Shown: positions 55,343 through 64,000 of the stretch, piece after piece
Layout of the letters: every line of letters starts with the position of its first letter
How positions within the stretch are numbered: position 1 is the first letter of the stretch
NCBI RefSeq assembly: GCF_030369675.1
Contig: NZ_CP128477.1
Location: 992,001-1,056,000 of the forward strand
Direction: 5' to 3'
From: Peteryoungia algae
Lineage (GTDB): Bacteria; Pseudomonadota; Alphaproteobacteria; Rhizobiales; Rhizobiaceae
DNA length: 64,000 nucleotides
Made by a program: the position numbers and the translations under genes
Notes under the pieces: generated by a model
The model's input: only the letters and a program-made list of their open reading frames with translations
The model's database searches: none
What the model was told of the DNA's origin: nothing

Positions 55343-56614
55343 TTGGCGACATATCAGGCCGCAGTCTTTCTGGCCGCCGTCAATCTCGGCCTCTTGTGGC
55401 TGTTGATGGCGGCCCCCCTGGGACGCAGGACGATCCGCATCAGCCGCATTATCCGCGAACGACCCGAAGAATTGTGGAACATCACCCGTCCTGCCGGAGA
55501 CCAGACGCTCTGGCATCCGAATGTGATTTCCGTGGAACCGGTCGACGGCAAACCGGACCTGGTGGAGTTCGCCTACCGCAATCCCGATCGCCACGGGCAG
55601 CCCAGCCGCCGCACCATGATCGTCGATCGCACCGCCATGACCTCCGCCGGAAGTTTTTCCTGTCATCTCAGGGTCGTCGGAGACACCACGCTCGACCAGT
55701 CGTTCTGGGAAGGCTATCAGGAGAGCCGAAAGATCGAACGGGCACCGCTCGGCAGCCGTGTGACCTTCGAGCAGACCGACAATTTTCGCGGTCTCGCCTT
55801 TTATCTCTTTCGCCGCATGGCGCTTTCCCGCGAAATCAGCGCCCTGCGAGACCATGTCGAGGAAAGCAAGGGCTCGAGCCTGCTGCATTTCGAGCATCCG
55901 GCCTGGCAGACGGTGCTCGTGGTTCTCTCGACCCTGATCCTCTGGCCGTTTTTTGGCATGAATGCGCAAGGGCTGATGATCTCGATCTTCCTGACCCTTG
56001 TCATCCTGCTGCACGAGCTCGGCCACATGGTCGCCTACCGTGCCTTCGGCCATCCGACGACACGAATGCTCTTCTTCCCTCTGCTCGGTGGCGTCGCGAT
56101 CGGTGGTCGCCCCTATAACAGCCATTTCGAAGTCGCGACCTGCGCGCTGATGGGCGCAGGCTTCTCCGCCCTGCTCGTTCCGATTCTCGTGGCGTCCCAC
56201 CAGTCGGCCATGGAGATCCCCCATCCATCCGAGGCCGACGGGCCCATTCTGGTGTTTCTCGTCATCCTCGGCGCCTTCAACCTGCTGAACCTGCTGCCCA
56301 CCTATCGCTTCGACGGCGGCCAGGTCCTGCGGCAGGTCTTCGAAGGACAGCGTGTTCTCGCCATCATCAGCTTTCTCGTGACCGGCGTCGTCGTGTGGAC
56401 GGGATGGCGGATCGGCCTCGGCGCACCGGCACTCATCGTCGGCGTGGCTCTCTTCACCCTGCTCAGCATGATCCGCACCAAGTCGGTGAAGCCGCGCGAG
56501 GCCCTGACGCCGATGAACGGCCCGGAGCGACTGATGACCGGGTTCGGTTTCTATGCCGCGCTCGCCATGCATGTCTATGCGGTGATCTATGCCTGCGACA
56601 GGCTGTTCGGCTGA
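55343..56614 (+). CDS. Site-2-protease-like M50 metallopeptidase with N-terminal SRPBCC-like region
   Basis: 423 residues, TTG start at 55343 (GGGAGAGG just upstream). After a membrane helix, residues ~30-160 resemble a polyketide-cyclase/SRPBCC domain (ISRIIRERPEELWNITRPAGDQTLWHPNV). Then a membrane M50 domain: zinc site H224-E-L-G-H228 in LLHELGHMVAYRAFGHP and the third ligand D324 in YRFDGGQV. It is an intramembrane protease of unknown substrate. The SRPBCC-M50 combination is unusual outside alphaproteobacteria; the N-terminal part could bind a lipid or sense a substrate (inference). Confidence 0.8.
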   Translation: MATYQAAVFLAAVNLGLLWLLMAAPLGRRTIRISRIIRERPEELWNITRPAGDQTLWHPNVISVEPVDGKPDLVEFAYRNPDRHGQPSRRTMIVDRTAMTSAGSFSCHLRVVGDTTLDQSFWEGYQESRKIERAPLGSRVTFEQTDNFRGLAFYLFRRMALSREISALRDHVEESKGSSLLHFEHPAWQTVLVVLSTLILWPFFGMNAQGLMISIFLTLVILLHELGHMVAYRAFGHPTTRMLFFPLLGGVAIGGRPYNSHFEVATCALMGAGFSALLVPILVASHQSAMEIPHPSEADGPILVFLVILGAFNLLNLLPTYRFDGGQVLRQVFEGQRVLAIISFLVTGVVVWTGWRIGLGAPALIVGVALFTLLSMIRTKSVKPREALTPMNGPERLMTGFGFYAALAMHVYAVIYACDRLFG

Positions 56615-56673
56615 CGTCCGGGGCCATCGCCCTGCCCGCTTGACAGCTCGCCCATGACGCTGTCCAAAGACTC

Positions 56674-57291
56674 ATGGACACCGAAAACCCTCCCCTCACC
56701 CCCGGCTATTTCGACGTTCCCGCCAACATGCTGGCAACGATCGTCACCTGCCTTGAAATGCGCACGCGACCAGCCCCTCGGCCCAATCCGCCGTCAGACG
56801 GTCTGATGGTCGAGCCTTGGCCATCCCCCGCGACCGACGCCTATCGCGCGCTCTATCGCCGCGTCGGGGAGGACTGGCTCTGGGTTTCGCGCGCGGTCAT
56901 GGACGATGACAAGCTCGAGGCAATCATCAGGGACCCGGCGGTCGAGATCTACGCGATGACGCGCGACGGCGAGCGACTGGGGCTCCTCGAGCTCGATTTC
57001 CGCGAACCGGGAGAGTGCGAACTCGCCTTTTTCGGGCTCGATCAGAGCCTGATCGGCTCCGGCGCCGGGCGCATCATGATGAATGCAGCGATCGACAAGG
57101 CCTGGGAAAAGCCCATCACCCGGTTCTGGGTGCATACCTGCCATCTCGACCATCCCGCAGCGCTCGCCTTTTACCAGCGCTCGGGTTTCGCACCTTACAA
57201 GCGCATGGTCGAGATATGCGAAGACCCGCGCCAGACCGGGAAACTTCGGGCGGATGCAGCCGCGCACTTTCCCGTTCTTCAAGCGGAATAG
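56674..57291 (+). CDS. GNAT-family N-acetyltransferase
   Basis: 205 residues. GNAT fold from about residue 70: LLELDFREPGECELAFFGLDQSLIGSGAGRIMMNAAIDKAWEK, with the acetyl-CoA loop in LIGSGAGR, and VHTCHLDHPAALAFYQRSGFAPYKRMVE at the end. Acceptor unknown. ATG at 56674 is the only reasonable start; its ribosome-binding site is weak. It precedes frmA by about 100 bp. Confidence 0.82.
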   Translation: MDTENPPLTPGYFDVPANMLATIVTCLEMRTRPAPRPNPPSDGLMVEPWPSPATDAYRALYRRVGEDWLWVSRAVMDDDKLEAIIRDPAVEIYAMTRDGERLGLLELDFREPGECELAFFGLDQSLIGSGAGRIMMNAAIDKAWEKPITRFWVHTCHLDHPAALAFYQRSGFAPYKRMVEICEDPRQTGKLRADAAAHFPVLQAE

Positions 57292-57392
57292 CCGATAAAA
57301 ATCAGACTTTTGACAATATCCGGTTCACCTCTTGAGCCGGAGGGGCCAGCCGTGTCAAAGTCCACGCCAACGATTTGTCAGGGAGAAAAACC

Positions 57393-58520
57393 ATGGATGT
57401 TCGCGCCGCCGTCGCCGTTCAGGCTGGAAAGCCGCTCGAGGTCATGACCGTTCAGCTGGAAGGACCACGCGCTGGCGAAGTGCTGATCGAGGTCAAGGCC
57501 ACCGGCATCTGCCATACCGACGACTTCACGCTCTCGGGCGCCGATCCGGAAGGTCTGTTTCCCGCAATCCTCGGCCATGAAGGTGCCGGCGTCGTCGTCG
57601 ATGTCGGTCCGGGCGTCACCTCGGTGAAGAAGGGCGACCATGTCATTCCGCTCTACACGCCGGAATGCCGCGAATGCTATTCCTGCACCTCGCGCAAGAC
57701 CAATCTGTGCACCTCGATTCGATCGACGCAGGGCCAGGGGCTGATGCCCGACGGCACTTCGCGCTTTTCGATCGGCAAGGACAAGATCCACCACTATATG
57801 GGCTGCTCGACCTTCTCGAACTTCACGGTTCTGCCGGAGATTGCGGTTGCCAAAATCAACCCGGACGCCCCTTTCGACAAGGTCTGCTACATCGGCTGCG
57901 GTGTGACGACCGGCATCGGCGCCGTCATCAACACGGCCAAGGTCGAGATCGGCGCGACGGCCATCGTCTTCGGTCTCGGCGGCATCGGGCTCAACGTGCT
58001 GCAGGGGCTCAGGCTCGCCGGTGCCGACATGATCATCGGCGTCGATATCAATCCGGACCGCAAGGCCTGGGGCGAGAAGTTCGGCATGACGCATTTCGTC
58101 AATCCGAAGGAAGTCGAGGGCGACATCGTGCCCTATCTGGTCAACATGACCAAGCGCAACGGCGACCTGATCGGCGGTGCCGACTACACCTTCGACTGCA
58201 CCGGCAATACCAAGGTCATGCGACAGGCGCTGGAAGCCTCGCATCGCGGCTGGGGCAAATCCGTCATCATCGGGGTCGCCGGTGCCGGCCAGGAAATCTC
58301 GACGCGTCCCTTCCAGCTGGTCACCGGTCGCAACTGGATGGGCACCGCCTTCGGTGGCGCACGCGGCCGCACGGACGTGCCGAAGATCGTCGACTGGTAC
58401 ATGGAGGGCAAGATCCAGATCGACCCGATGATCACCCACACCATGCCGCTGGAGGACATCAACAAGGGTTTCGACCTGATGCACAAGGGCGAATCCATCC
58501 GGGGCGTCGTGATCTATTGA
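57393..58520 (+). CDS. frmA: S-(hydroxymethyl)glutathione dehydrogenase (class III ADH)
   Basis: 375 residues. Catalytic zinc ligands in GICHTDD and GHEGAG, structural zinc site [15 protein letters not shown] (C-x2-C-x2-C-x7-C), NAD-binding [12 protein letters not shown] and the [11 protein letters not shown] segment typical of class III. Oxidises S-hydroxymethylglutathione to S-formylglutathione. fghA lies about 0.9 kb downstream on the same strand with two small genes between, so the pathway is grouped. GGGAGAAAAACC precedes the ATG. Confidence 0.93.
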   Translation: MDVRAAVAVQAGKPLEVMTVQLEGPRAGEVLIEVKATGICHTDDFTLSGADPEGLFPAILGHEGAGVVVDVGPGVTSVKKGDHVIPLYTPECRECYSCTSRKTNLCTSIRSTQGQGLMPDGTSRFSIGKDKIHHYMGCSTFSNFTVLPEIAVAKINPDAPFDKVCYIGCGVTTGIGAVINTAKVEIGATAIVFGLGGIGLNVLQGLRLAGADMIIGVDINPDRKAWGEKFGMTHFVNPKEVEGDIVPYLVNMTKRNGDLIGGADYTFDCTGNTKVMRQALEASHRGWGKSVIIGVAGAGQEISTRPFQLVTGRNWMGTAFGGARGRTDVPKIVDWYMEGKIQIDPMITHTMPLEDINKGFDLMHKGESIRGVVIY

Positions 58521-58975
58521 CCAGCGGACATGCTTACAAGGTCGATGTGCGGAGGATGGACGAATTCTCCGCCGTCGAGCTCTACGCCATGCTGAAGCTT
58601 CGGGTCGACGTCTTCGTCGTAGAGCAGCACTGCCCCTATCCCGAGCTGGATGGCAACGATATCGACTGCCTGCATTTGCGGCTGATGGATGGTGACGAAC
58701 TGCTGGCCTGCGCGCGGCTCTGGCGCCCGACGCCGGAGCAATATCCCCGGATCGGCCGCGTGGCGGTTTCGCCAAACCATCGCGGAAAGCGGCTGGGCGA
58801 GGCCCTGATGCGCGAGGCGATTTCAGAGCTGGAGAAGCGTCATCCCGGCGAGCCGATCGAGATTTCGGCGCAGAGCCATCTGCAGGCGTTCTACGGGTCA
58901 CTGGGCTTTGCGGTGATTTCGGACGAATATCTGGAGGATGATATTCCGCATGTGGATATGCTGCGGAAAGGATAG
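58517..58975 (+). CDS. ElaA-like GNAT acetyltransferase
   Basis: 152 residues from a TTG that overlaps the frmA stop (ATTGA); an ATG at 58556 is an alternative. [31 protein letters not shown] is the ElaA family signature, with the acetyl-CoA site in [21 protein letters not shown]. Substrate unknown. Coupled to frmA by position. Confidence 0.8.
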   Translation: MTSGHAYKVDVRRMDEFSAVELYAMLKLRVDVFVVEQHCPYPELDGNDIDCLHLRLMDGDELLACARLWRPTPEQYPRIGRVAVSPNHRGKRLGEALMREAISELEKRHPGEPIEISAQSHLQAFYGSLGFAVISDEYLEDDIPHVDMLRKG

Positions 58976-58978
58976 CCG

Positions 58979-59425
58979 ATGCCAGAAATCTATGTCGATG
59001 CCGATGCCTGTCCGGTGAAGCCCGAGATCCTGAAAGTGGCCGAACGCCACGATCTGCCCGTGACCTTCGTCGCCAATTCCGGCTTGAGGCCTTCACGCGA
59101 TCCCATGGTTAAGAACGTGATCGTCTCAGGCGCTTTCGATGCGGCCGATGACTGGATTGCCGAGCGCTGCGGCGAAGGCGACATCGTCGTCACGGCCGAT
59201 GTGCCGCTGGCCGGGCGCTGCGTGGCCGCCGGCGCGCTTGTGACCGGACCGACGGGCCGGATCTTCGACACGGCCAATATCGGCATGGCAACCGCCATGC
59301 GCGATCTCGGCGCACACCTGCGCGAGACCGGCGAGAGCAAGGGGTACAACGCCGCATTTTCGCCCCGCGATCGGTCTGCCTTTCTCGAAACGCTCGACCG
59401 GCTTTGCCGTCGCGTGAAGAAATAA
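58979..59425 (+). CDS. YaiI/YqxD family protein (DUF188)
   Basis: 148 residues, MPEIYVDADACPVKPEILKVAERHDLPVTFVANS is the DUF188 N-terminus; PIN-like Asp residues (DADACP, GDIVVTADVPLA) suggest a nuclease fold. Three bp after the ElaA-like gene, so it is in the same operon. Function unknown. Confidence 0.87.
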   Translation: MPEIYVDADACPVKPEILKVAERHDLPVTFVANSGLRPSRDPMVKNVIVSGAFDAADDWIAERCGEGDIVVTADVPLAGRCVAAGALVTGPTGRIFDTANIGMATAMRDLGAHLRETGESKGYNAAFSPRDRSAFLETLDRLCRRVKK

Positions 59426-59457
59426 GCCCTCAAGGGCCACCAACAAGGAAACTTGCG

Positions 59458-60291
59458 ATGAACATCCTCTCCCAGAACACCGCCTTTGGTGGCATGCAAG
59501 GCGTCTTCTCCCACACCTCTGAGACGACCGGTACGGAGATGACCTTTGCCGTCTTCGTGCCGCCGCAGGCGACGACCGAAAAGCGCCCCGTTCTCTGGTA
59601 TCTCTCAGGGCTGACCTGCAGCCATGCCAATGTGATGGAGAAGGGTGAATACCGCAGGATGGCCGCCGAACTCGGTCTGATCGTCGTCTGCCCGGATACC
59701 AGCCCGCGCGGCAATGACGTGCCGGACGAACTGACCAACTGGAAGATGGGCAAGGGTGCTGGCATGTATCTCGATGCCACCGAAACGCCCTGGGCCGAGC
59801 ACTACCAGATGTATTCCTACATCACGGAGGAACTGCCGGCGCTGATCGCCGAGCAATTCCGCGCCGACATGGACCGTCAGGGCATTTTCGGCCACTCCAT
59901 GGGCGGCCATGGCGCCATGACGATTGCGCTGAAGAACCCGGATCGCTTCAAGAGCTGCTCGGCCTTCGCCCCGATCGTCAATCCGCTCACCGCCGACTGG
60001 ACGCAGGATGCGTTCGAAAAATATCTCGGCGCCGACCGGGCCGCGTGGCGGAACTACGATGCCTGTGCGCTGGTCGAAGACGGCGCACGCTTTCCGGAAT
60101 TCCTCATCGACCAGGGCAAGGCCGACAGCTTCCTGGAGACAGGTCTCGCCCCCTGGAAGTTCGAGGAGGTGGTCAAGGGCACGGATATCGGGCTGACGCT
60201 CAGGATGCACGAGCGCTATGACCACTCCTACTATTTCATCTCGACCTTCATGGAGGATCATCTGAAGTGGCATGCGGAGCGGCTGGGCTAA
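59458..60291 (+). CDS. fghA: S-formylglutathione hydrolase
   Basis: 277 residues, alpha/beta hydrolase. The nucleophile elbow GHSMGGHG (Ser ~147) and LSGLTCSHANVMEKG near residue 50, where family members have their oxyanion and substrate residues; catalytic His in YDHSYYF near 258. Completes formaldehyde oxidation to formate with FrmA. ATG 59458 follows ACAAGGAAACTTGC. Confidence 0.92.
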   Translation: MNILSQNTAFGGMQGVFSHTSETTGTEMTFAVFVPPQATTEKRPVLWYLSGLTCSHANVMEKGEYRRMAAELGLIVVCPDTSPRGNDVPDELTNWKMGKGAGMYLDATETPWAEHYQMYSYITEELPALIAEQFRADMDRQGIFGHSMGGHGAMTIALKNPDRFKSCSAFAPIVNPLTADWTQDAFEKYLGADRAAWRNYDACALVEDGARFPEFLIDQGKADSFLETGLAPWKFEEVVKGTDIGLTLRMHERYDHSYYFISTFMEDHLKWHAERLG

Positions 60292-60361
60292 ACCCCAGTC
60301 TAAGCCCCAATCTAGGCCCCGGCATGCTCGGGCCTGCACCGGGCGTTCGCGGCCGTCGAAC

Positions 60362-60389
60362 TTCCCGGGACATCGGCAGATCCCGGGAA
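60362..60389. repeat. TTCCCGGGA-N10-TCCCGGGAA palindrome
   Basis: A 9-bp perfect inverted repeat (TTCCCGGGA and TCCCGGGAA) in the spacer after fghA, in a stretch of about 140 bp with other GC-rich palindromes. It may be a terminator-like hairpin between convergent genes; no T-run follows. Confidence 0.45.
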
Positions 60390-60433
60390 CAAGCCCGCGG
60401 ATGACGACTTAAGGCCGGGCCCCGGCAGGGACG

Positions 60434-61495
60434 TCACCCGTGCCCATGGCGGTGATGCAGATCCGGGTAATGCGGATGTTTGTGGCGCAGCGGGGCGTGG
60501 CGGTGCCAATGCGCATGCGGCTCGGTCACCGGGCCGTCATGGTCATGGCTGTGATGATCATCATGGCTATGGACATGATCGTGCTCGAGGGGTTCGTGCT
60601 CATGGTCATGCTCGTGCCGTTCGGACAGGTGCAACCACAGGCCGATCCCCATCAGCAGTGCAGCGACAATGAGCGACAGGCTCACCGCTTCACCGAAACC
60701 GATCACGGCGATCAGGGCGCCGATGAAGGGCGCAAGCGAAAAATAGGCACCTGTGCGCGCCGTGCCGAGATGGCGCAGACCCAGCATGAACATGACAAGA
60801 CTGACGCCGATTCCCAGAAAACCGACCAGGGCGCCCGCTGCAATGACCGTCAGATCGGGGATGGCGGCGCCGAGCGCGAAGGCAAGAATGACATTGGTGC
60901 AGCCGGCAGCCAGCCCCTTGATCATCGCGATCTGAACCGGGTCGGCAAACGACAGCTTGCGGGTCAGATTGTTGTCGATGCCCCAGCAAAGGCAGGCCGC
61001 CGCGATCCACAAACCGCCCGGGTCAATCTGGAAGCTGCCACCGTCGAAAGACAGGAGCACCGCACCGAGAAGAATGGCAAGCGCGCCAATCAGGAGGCGT
61101 CGATCGACGTTTTCGCGAAACACCAGCCAGGCAATCAGCATCGTCGCCAGCCCCTCGAGATTGAGGAGCAGCGAGGCTGAGGATGCTGTTGTCAGGGAGA
61201 GGCCGAGCATCAGGAAAAGCGGCGCCATGATGCCGCCGAACAGCACGACCGCGCCGAGCCAGGGCATGTCCGGACGTGACAGCGGTGTTTCCACCCGCTC
61301 CAACCCGATCAGCGGGCGCCCCCAATGGACGAGCGCCAGGCCGAGCCCCGCACCGAGATAGAGTATCCCCGCAAGGAGCCAGGGATCGACGCTGCCGATC
61401 AGCCATTTGCACAAGGGTGCAGAGGCGCCGAACAGCACGGCGGAGCCAAGCGCGAGCGGGACGCCGGGCCAGAGATGGGAATGGTGTTTGTCCAT
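60434..61495 (-). CDS. DMT-family transporter with His-rich C-terminal tail
   Basis: 353 residues. Ten hydrophobic helices of the EamA fold (residues ~10-285), then a cytoplasmic or periplasmic tail of about 60 residues with some 23 His (HEHDHEHEPLEHDHVH ...). Such tails usually bind Zn, Ni or Co, so a role in metal-linked transport is suggested, though the EamA domain itself is not a known metal carrier. Convergent with fghA. The 215-bp spacer upstream (61496-61710) holds no recognisable gene. Confidence 0.8.
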   Translation of the reverse strand: MDKHHSHLWPGVPLALGSAVLFGASAPLCKWLIGSVDPWLLAGILYLGAGLGLALVHWGRPLIGLERVETPLSRPDMPWLGAVVLFGGIMAPLFLMLGLSLTTASSASLLLNLEGLATMLIAWLVFRENVDRRLLIGALAILLGAVLLSFDGGSFQIDPGGLWIAAACLCWGIDNNLTRKLSFADPVQIAMIKGLAAGCTNVILAFALGAAIPDLTVIAAGALVGFLGIGVSLVMFMLGLRHLGTARTGAYFSLAPFIGALIAVIGFGEAVSLSLIVAALLMGIGLWLHLSERHEHDHEHEPLEHDHVHSHDDHHSHDHDGPVTEPHAHWHRHAPLRHKHPHYPDLHHRHGHG

Positions 61496-61710
61496 GGCGT
61501 GAGATTACAGACAATGTGCACGACGTATAGTCCAAACGTGCCTCCGGCAGCCCGCCCCGACATGACTACTCGGGTCGACGGATCCTACAATTGCCACCGT
61601 TCGCCGTTCCGCTGAGAGCATCCGGTGCATCCCTGACCGTGGATCAGCCCCCCTGAAATCCTCGGCACAAGGCCCCCGATCAGATCGTATGGTCAAGCCG
61701 GCCGCGCGCC

Positions 61711-63318
61711 TCACCCCCGCCGATAGACGAACCGCTCGAAATCAGCCGGTCGACCCTGCCCTGTGATGTCGAAGCAGAACATGCCGGCAAAGGCGCCGGT
61801 GAAGGAACCGTGTTCTCCGAACCCGCCTTCGTCAGAGACGACGCCGGCGTCGAGCATGGGGCCAATGGGCTGCCATGTCGCCTGCCCCGAAAGGCGCCAG
61901 AAGAATTGCAGGTCGTTGTCGATGATCTCCATTGCGAGATCGATTGTGCCATCCGGGATCGACTGGCCCATGCCAACAGGGAAGGTGAGACTGCCGGAAG
62001 GATAGTCGCCCGGGCAGGACAGGATGATCAGCGAGCGGCCGAGCTTTTCGTCCGTCGAGACCCCGAGCGCGTGGAACTTGAAGCGGTTGTAGTAGTGGGT
62101 CAGGCCCGCGACCTGCTGATAGGTTTGCGGCGAAAATTCAAGCCGCGTTTCGGCGCGGAAGCGGTGATGCTCCTGGCGGCGGGCAATCAGCGACTGTTCG
62201 AACCATGAGCCGATGCTTTCGCGGCCGAAGAGGCGCAAGCGCCCTGCCCGCTCAGTCAGGCTGAACAGGCGATCGGGGTTCGGCGTGCGCAGCCACTGGA
62301 ATTCCTTCGGCAAGTCCGGACTGTCGAAGGTCCTGACAATCTCGACCGGCTCCTCACGTTTCGTCGCGTCATGAGGCGCCGGCACCTCGACGGCCGGCAC
62401 AACGCCACCCTGTTCGAGATAGAGCCAGCCGTCCTCCTTCCAGACGCATTTTTGTAGCCCAGTTTCGCGGCCGAGCGTACAGCGACGCTTGGGCGGCATG
62501 GGTCTGCCGCAGAGATGGGTGTGATAGACGTCACCGTCTGGCGTCTCGACATATTGGCCATGGCCGGCGCGCTGCAACACCGCGTCTGGCGCATCCTTCG
62601 AGGTGATGAGATGCGTGTCCGGATGCATTTCGTAGGGGCCGTCGATCGAGCGCGAGCGGGCCATGGTCACGACATGGTCGTAACCCGTGCCGCCCTCGGC
62701 GGTGGTGAGGTAATACCAGCCATTGCGCTTGAAGAGATGGGGCCCCTCGACGAGACCCTGTCTGCTGCCTTCGAAAATGTTCTTTATCGGCCCGAAGAGC
62801 TTTTGCGTCGTCGGGTCCCATTCCTGCAAGAGGATGCCGTCGAACTTGGCATGGCCAATCGTGTTGCGTGCCTCCGGGCGGTGGTTCCACTGCATGTTGA
62901 GGAACCACTTTCGCCCGTCATCATCATGAAAGAGCGAGGGGTCGAAACCGGAGGAATTGACATAGATGGGGTCGGACCACGGGCCTTCGATCGACGGCGC
63001 CGTGACAATGTAGTTGTGCGCGTCCTTGAACGACCCCTCGAAGCGCTTCACATCGGTATAGACCAACCAGAACAGGCCGTCGGCATAGGAGAGGCACGGC
63101 GCCCAGACGCCGCAGCTATCCGGATTGCCGCGCATGTCGAGCTGGCTGGCGCGATCGAGCGGTCGGCTGACGAGGTCCCAATTGGCGAGATCGCGCGAAT
63201 GATGGATCTGGACGCCCGGATACCATTCGAAGGTGGAGGTCGCGATGTAATAGTCTTCGCCCACGCGGCAGATCGACGGATCCGGATTGAAGCCGGGCAG
63301 GATGGGATTGATGATCAT
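61711..63318 (-). CDS. xynB: Glycoside hydrolase family 43 beta-xylosidase (GH43_11-like)
   Basis: 535 residues. Five-bladed propeller with the catalytic triad visible as D13 (FNPDPS), D126 (GFDPSLF) and E191 (LVEGPH), followed by a beta-sandwich domain (about 330-535). The MIINPILPGFNPDPSICRVG start is typical of subfamily 11 xylosidases. No signal peptide, so it acts on xylo-oligosaccharides in the cytoplasm. It is followed downstream on the same strand by no sugar transporter in this window. Confidence 0.9.
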   Translation of the reverse strand: MIINPILPGFNPDPSICRVGEDYYIATSTFEWYPGVQIHHSRDLANWDLVSRPLDRASQLDMRGNPDSCGVWAPCLSYADGLFWLVYTDVKRFEGSFKDAHNYIVTAPSIEGPWSDPIYVNSSGFDPSLFHDDDGRKWFLNMQWNHRPEARNTIGHAKFDGILLQEWDPTTQKLFGPIKNIFEGSRQGLVEGPHLFKRNGWYYLTTAEGGTGYDHVVTMARSRSIDGPYEMHPDTHLITSKDAPDAVLQRAGHGQYVETPDGDVYHTHLCGRPMPPKRRCTLGRETGLQKCVWKEDGWLYLEQGGVVPAVEVPAPHDATKREEPVEIVRTFDSPDLPKEFQWLRTPNPDRLFSLTERAGRLRLFGRESIGSWFEQSLIARRQEHHRFRAETRLEFSPQTYQQVAGLTHYYNRFKFHALGVSTDEKLGRSLIILSCPGDYPSGSLTFPVGMGQSIPDGTIDLAMEIIDNDLQFFWRLSGQATWQPIGPMLDAGVVSDEGGFGEHGSFTGAFAGMFCFDITGQGRPADFERFVYRRG

Positions 63319-63344
63319 CGCGAGTGTTTCCTCCTCCGCACTTG

Positions 63345-63365
63345 CCTCTCCCCCTGCGGGAGAGG
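63345..63365. repeat. CCTCTCCC/GGGAGAGG palindrome
   Basis: CCTCTCCC-CCTGC-GGGAGAGG, 27 bp before the xylosidase start. A rhizobial palindromic repeat; it could form a hairpin in the leader. Confidence 0.55.
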
Positions 63366-63400
63366 AAGAAAAATCAGGATCTTAGCCGAATGCTCAAGTC

Positions 63401-63458
63401 CTAGATTTTTCAGGAGAGGGGCTGCCTGGCTGACGAACCCCTCTCTTGGGTTTTCTAG
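63401..63458. repeat. MITE-like imperfect hairpin, copy 2
   Basis: CTAGA (63401-63405) with TCTAG (63454-63458), and GAGAGGGG (63414-63421) with CCCCTCTC (63438-63445). Arms resemble those of 36052-36120. Confidence 0.55.
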
Positions 63459-63492
63459 CACTTAGCTGACGCCAAGCTGCTGAAATCCCGTT

Positions 63493-63510
63493 CTCCCCCG
63501 CAAGGGGGAG
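63493..63510. repeat. CTCCCCC/GGGGGAG palindromic repeat
   Basis: CTCCCCC-GCAA-GGGGGAG just after the aldo/keto reductase stop codon on the minus strand; likely shapes its mRNA 3' end. Confidence 0.6.
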
Positions 63511-63519
63511 ATGGTTTTT

Positions 63520-64000
63520 CTACTTCTTCTTCCTCGGCGGGCCCTTGCGCTCGGCAGAGGCTGCCCAGAGGTTGATGTCGGCGTCCTTGGCGAAGACATC
63601 GATTTCAGCGAGTTCTTCAGCGGTGAAGTCCGGCGTCTCGATGGCCTTGACGCAGTCCTCGACCTGGCCCGGCTTGGATGCGCCGATCAGGGCCGTGGTG
63701 ATGTGACCGCCACGCAGAACCCAGGCAAGCGCCATCTGCGCCAACGTCTGCCCGCGTTTCTCGGCGATGCGGTTGAGGCCGCGGATATTCTCGAGATTGC
63801 GCTCGTTGAGGAAGCCGGGGTCGAGCGACTTGTCCTGGCTGGCACGCGTCCCCACCGGAATGCCGCCCAGATACTTGGACGTCAGCATGCCCTGGGCAAG
63901 CGGCGAGAAGACAATCGAGCCGACGCCGAGCTCTTCCAGCGTGTCAATGAGCCCATCTTCCTCGACCCAGCGGTTGATCATCGAGTAGCTTGGCTGGTGA
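63520..64000 (-). CDS. Aldo/keto reductase (YghZ/L-glyceraldehyde 3-phosphate reductase-like), 5' truncated by window
   Basis: The frame is open to the window end. About 160 C-terminal residues are seen: QPSYSMINRWVEEDGLIDTLEELGVGSIVFSPLAQGMLTSKYLGG is the conserved second half of AKR proteins, with ALAWVLRGGHITTALIGASKPGQVEDCV as the NADPH-binding end. It matches the YghZ/Kv-beta-like branch. It ends with a Lys-rich tail (ERKGPPRKKK). The catalytic Tyr/Lys region lies outside the window. Confidence 0.85.
   Translation of the reverse strand, partial: HQPSYSMINRWVEEDGLIDTLEELGVGSIVFSPLAQGMLTSKYLGGIPVGTRASQDKSLDPGFLNERNLENIRGLNRIAEKRGQTLAQMALAWVLRGGHITTALIGASKPGQVEDCVKAIETPDFTAEELAEIDVFAKDADINLWAASAERKGPPRKKK

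Overview
The window is high-GC chromosomal DNA from an alphaproteobacterium, most probably a member of the Rhizobiaceae (Rhizobium/Agrobacterium/Neorhizobium type). The evidence is the gene set: ExoD, a 'virulence factor' family protein, DUF1127 small proteins, DUF1489, divergent MocR and LysR regulators, a MerR/LiuR-like regulator, a long UvrB with terminal extensions and a Kbp-like BON-LysM protein. Short palindromic repeats typical of rhizobial intergenic DNA support it (CTCCCC..GGGGAG hairpins and TCCTCGGG..CCCGAGGA elements). There is no plasmid replication gene, rRNA or CRISPR array. Most of the window looks like core chromosome with small accessory patches.

Layout. 0-1.3 kb: end of an exoD-like gene overlapping a formyltransferase-family gene. 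1.4-6.5 kb: a one-carbon cluster (virulence-factor family protein, MetV-like Cys-rich protein, MetF-like reductase, methyl-H4folate:corrinoid methyltransferase, RACo-like corrinoid activator); the corrinoid protein and substrate methyltransferase are not in view. 6.7-17.2 kb: an SLC13 permease, a GAF-HWE kinase, a TetR/flavodoxin-fold oxidoreductase pair with two visible operators, a MocR/PPOX-like pair, a LysR/DUF1127 pair and a GlxA-type regulator. 17.5-24.8 kb: a lower-GC membrane ORF, a deleted TauE/SafE relic, kbp, a GGDEF protein, an intact TauE/SafE exporter, a lipoprotein, a chemoreceptor and a thioesterase. 24.8-31.2 kb: a DUF1501/DUF1800 export pair, a DMT protein, a GGDEF-EAL protein and an HNH nuclease. 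31.3-37.7 kb: uvrB with repeat-derived C-terminal sequence, an overlapping DUF5343 + HEPN pair, then about 1.3 kb of repeats and a possible structured RNA. 37.8-43.5 kb: a J-domain protein, a cold-shock protein, dusA, an integrase stub, ppsA and a second dusA 5' end. This last part reads as the remains of an element inserted at the start of dusA.

43.5-64 kb is mostly housekeeping: a phosphatase, DUF1489, L-serine dehydratase, a 33-codon-scale membrane protein with its own terminator, DUF599, DUF1624, an ICMT-like protein, a MerR regulator, MgtE, a degenerate peptide deformylase homologue, a BON protein, tRNA-Leu(GAG), lipB, an XRE regulator, a DMT exporter, an M50 protease with an N-terminal SRPBCC-like region, and the glutathione-dependent formaldehyde pathway (frmA ... 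fghA). It ends with a His-rich DMT transporter, a GH43 xylosidase and an aldo/keto reductase cut by the window end.

Functional links. The 1.4-6.5 kb cluster and frmA/fghA both serve one-carbon metabolism (methyl transfer to folate, and formaldehyde oxidation). The most unusual material is the dusA island relic (40.1-43.5 kb), the HEPN-DUF5343 pair (34.6-35.8 kb) and the hairpin-rich intergenic DNA beside it (36.5-36.8 kb). All calls come from reading the sequence without database searches; starts were chosen by ribosome-binding sites and family lengths where possible.
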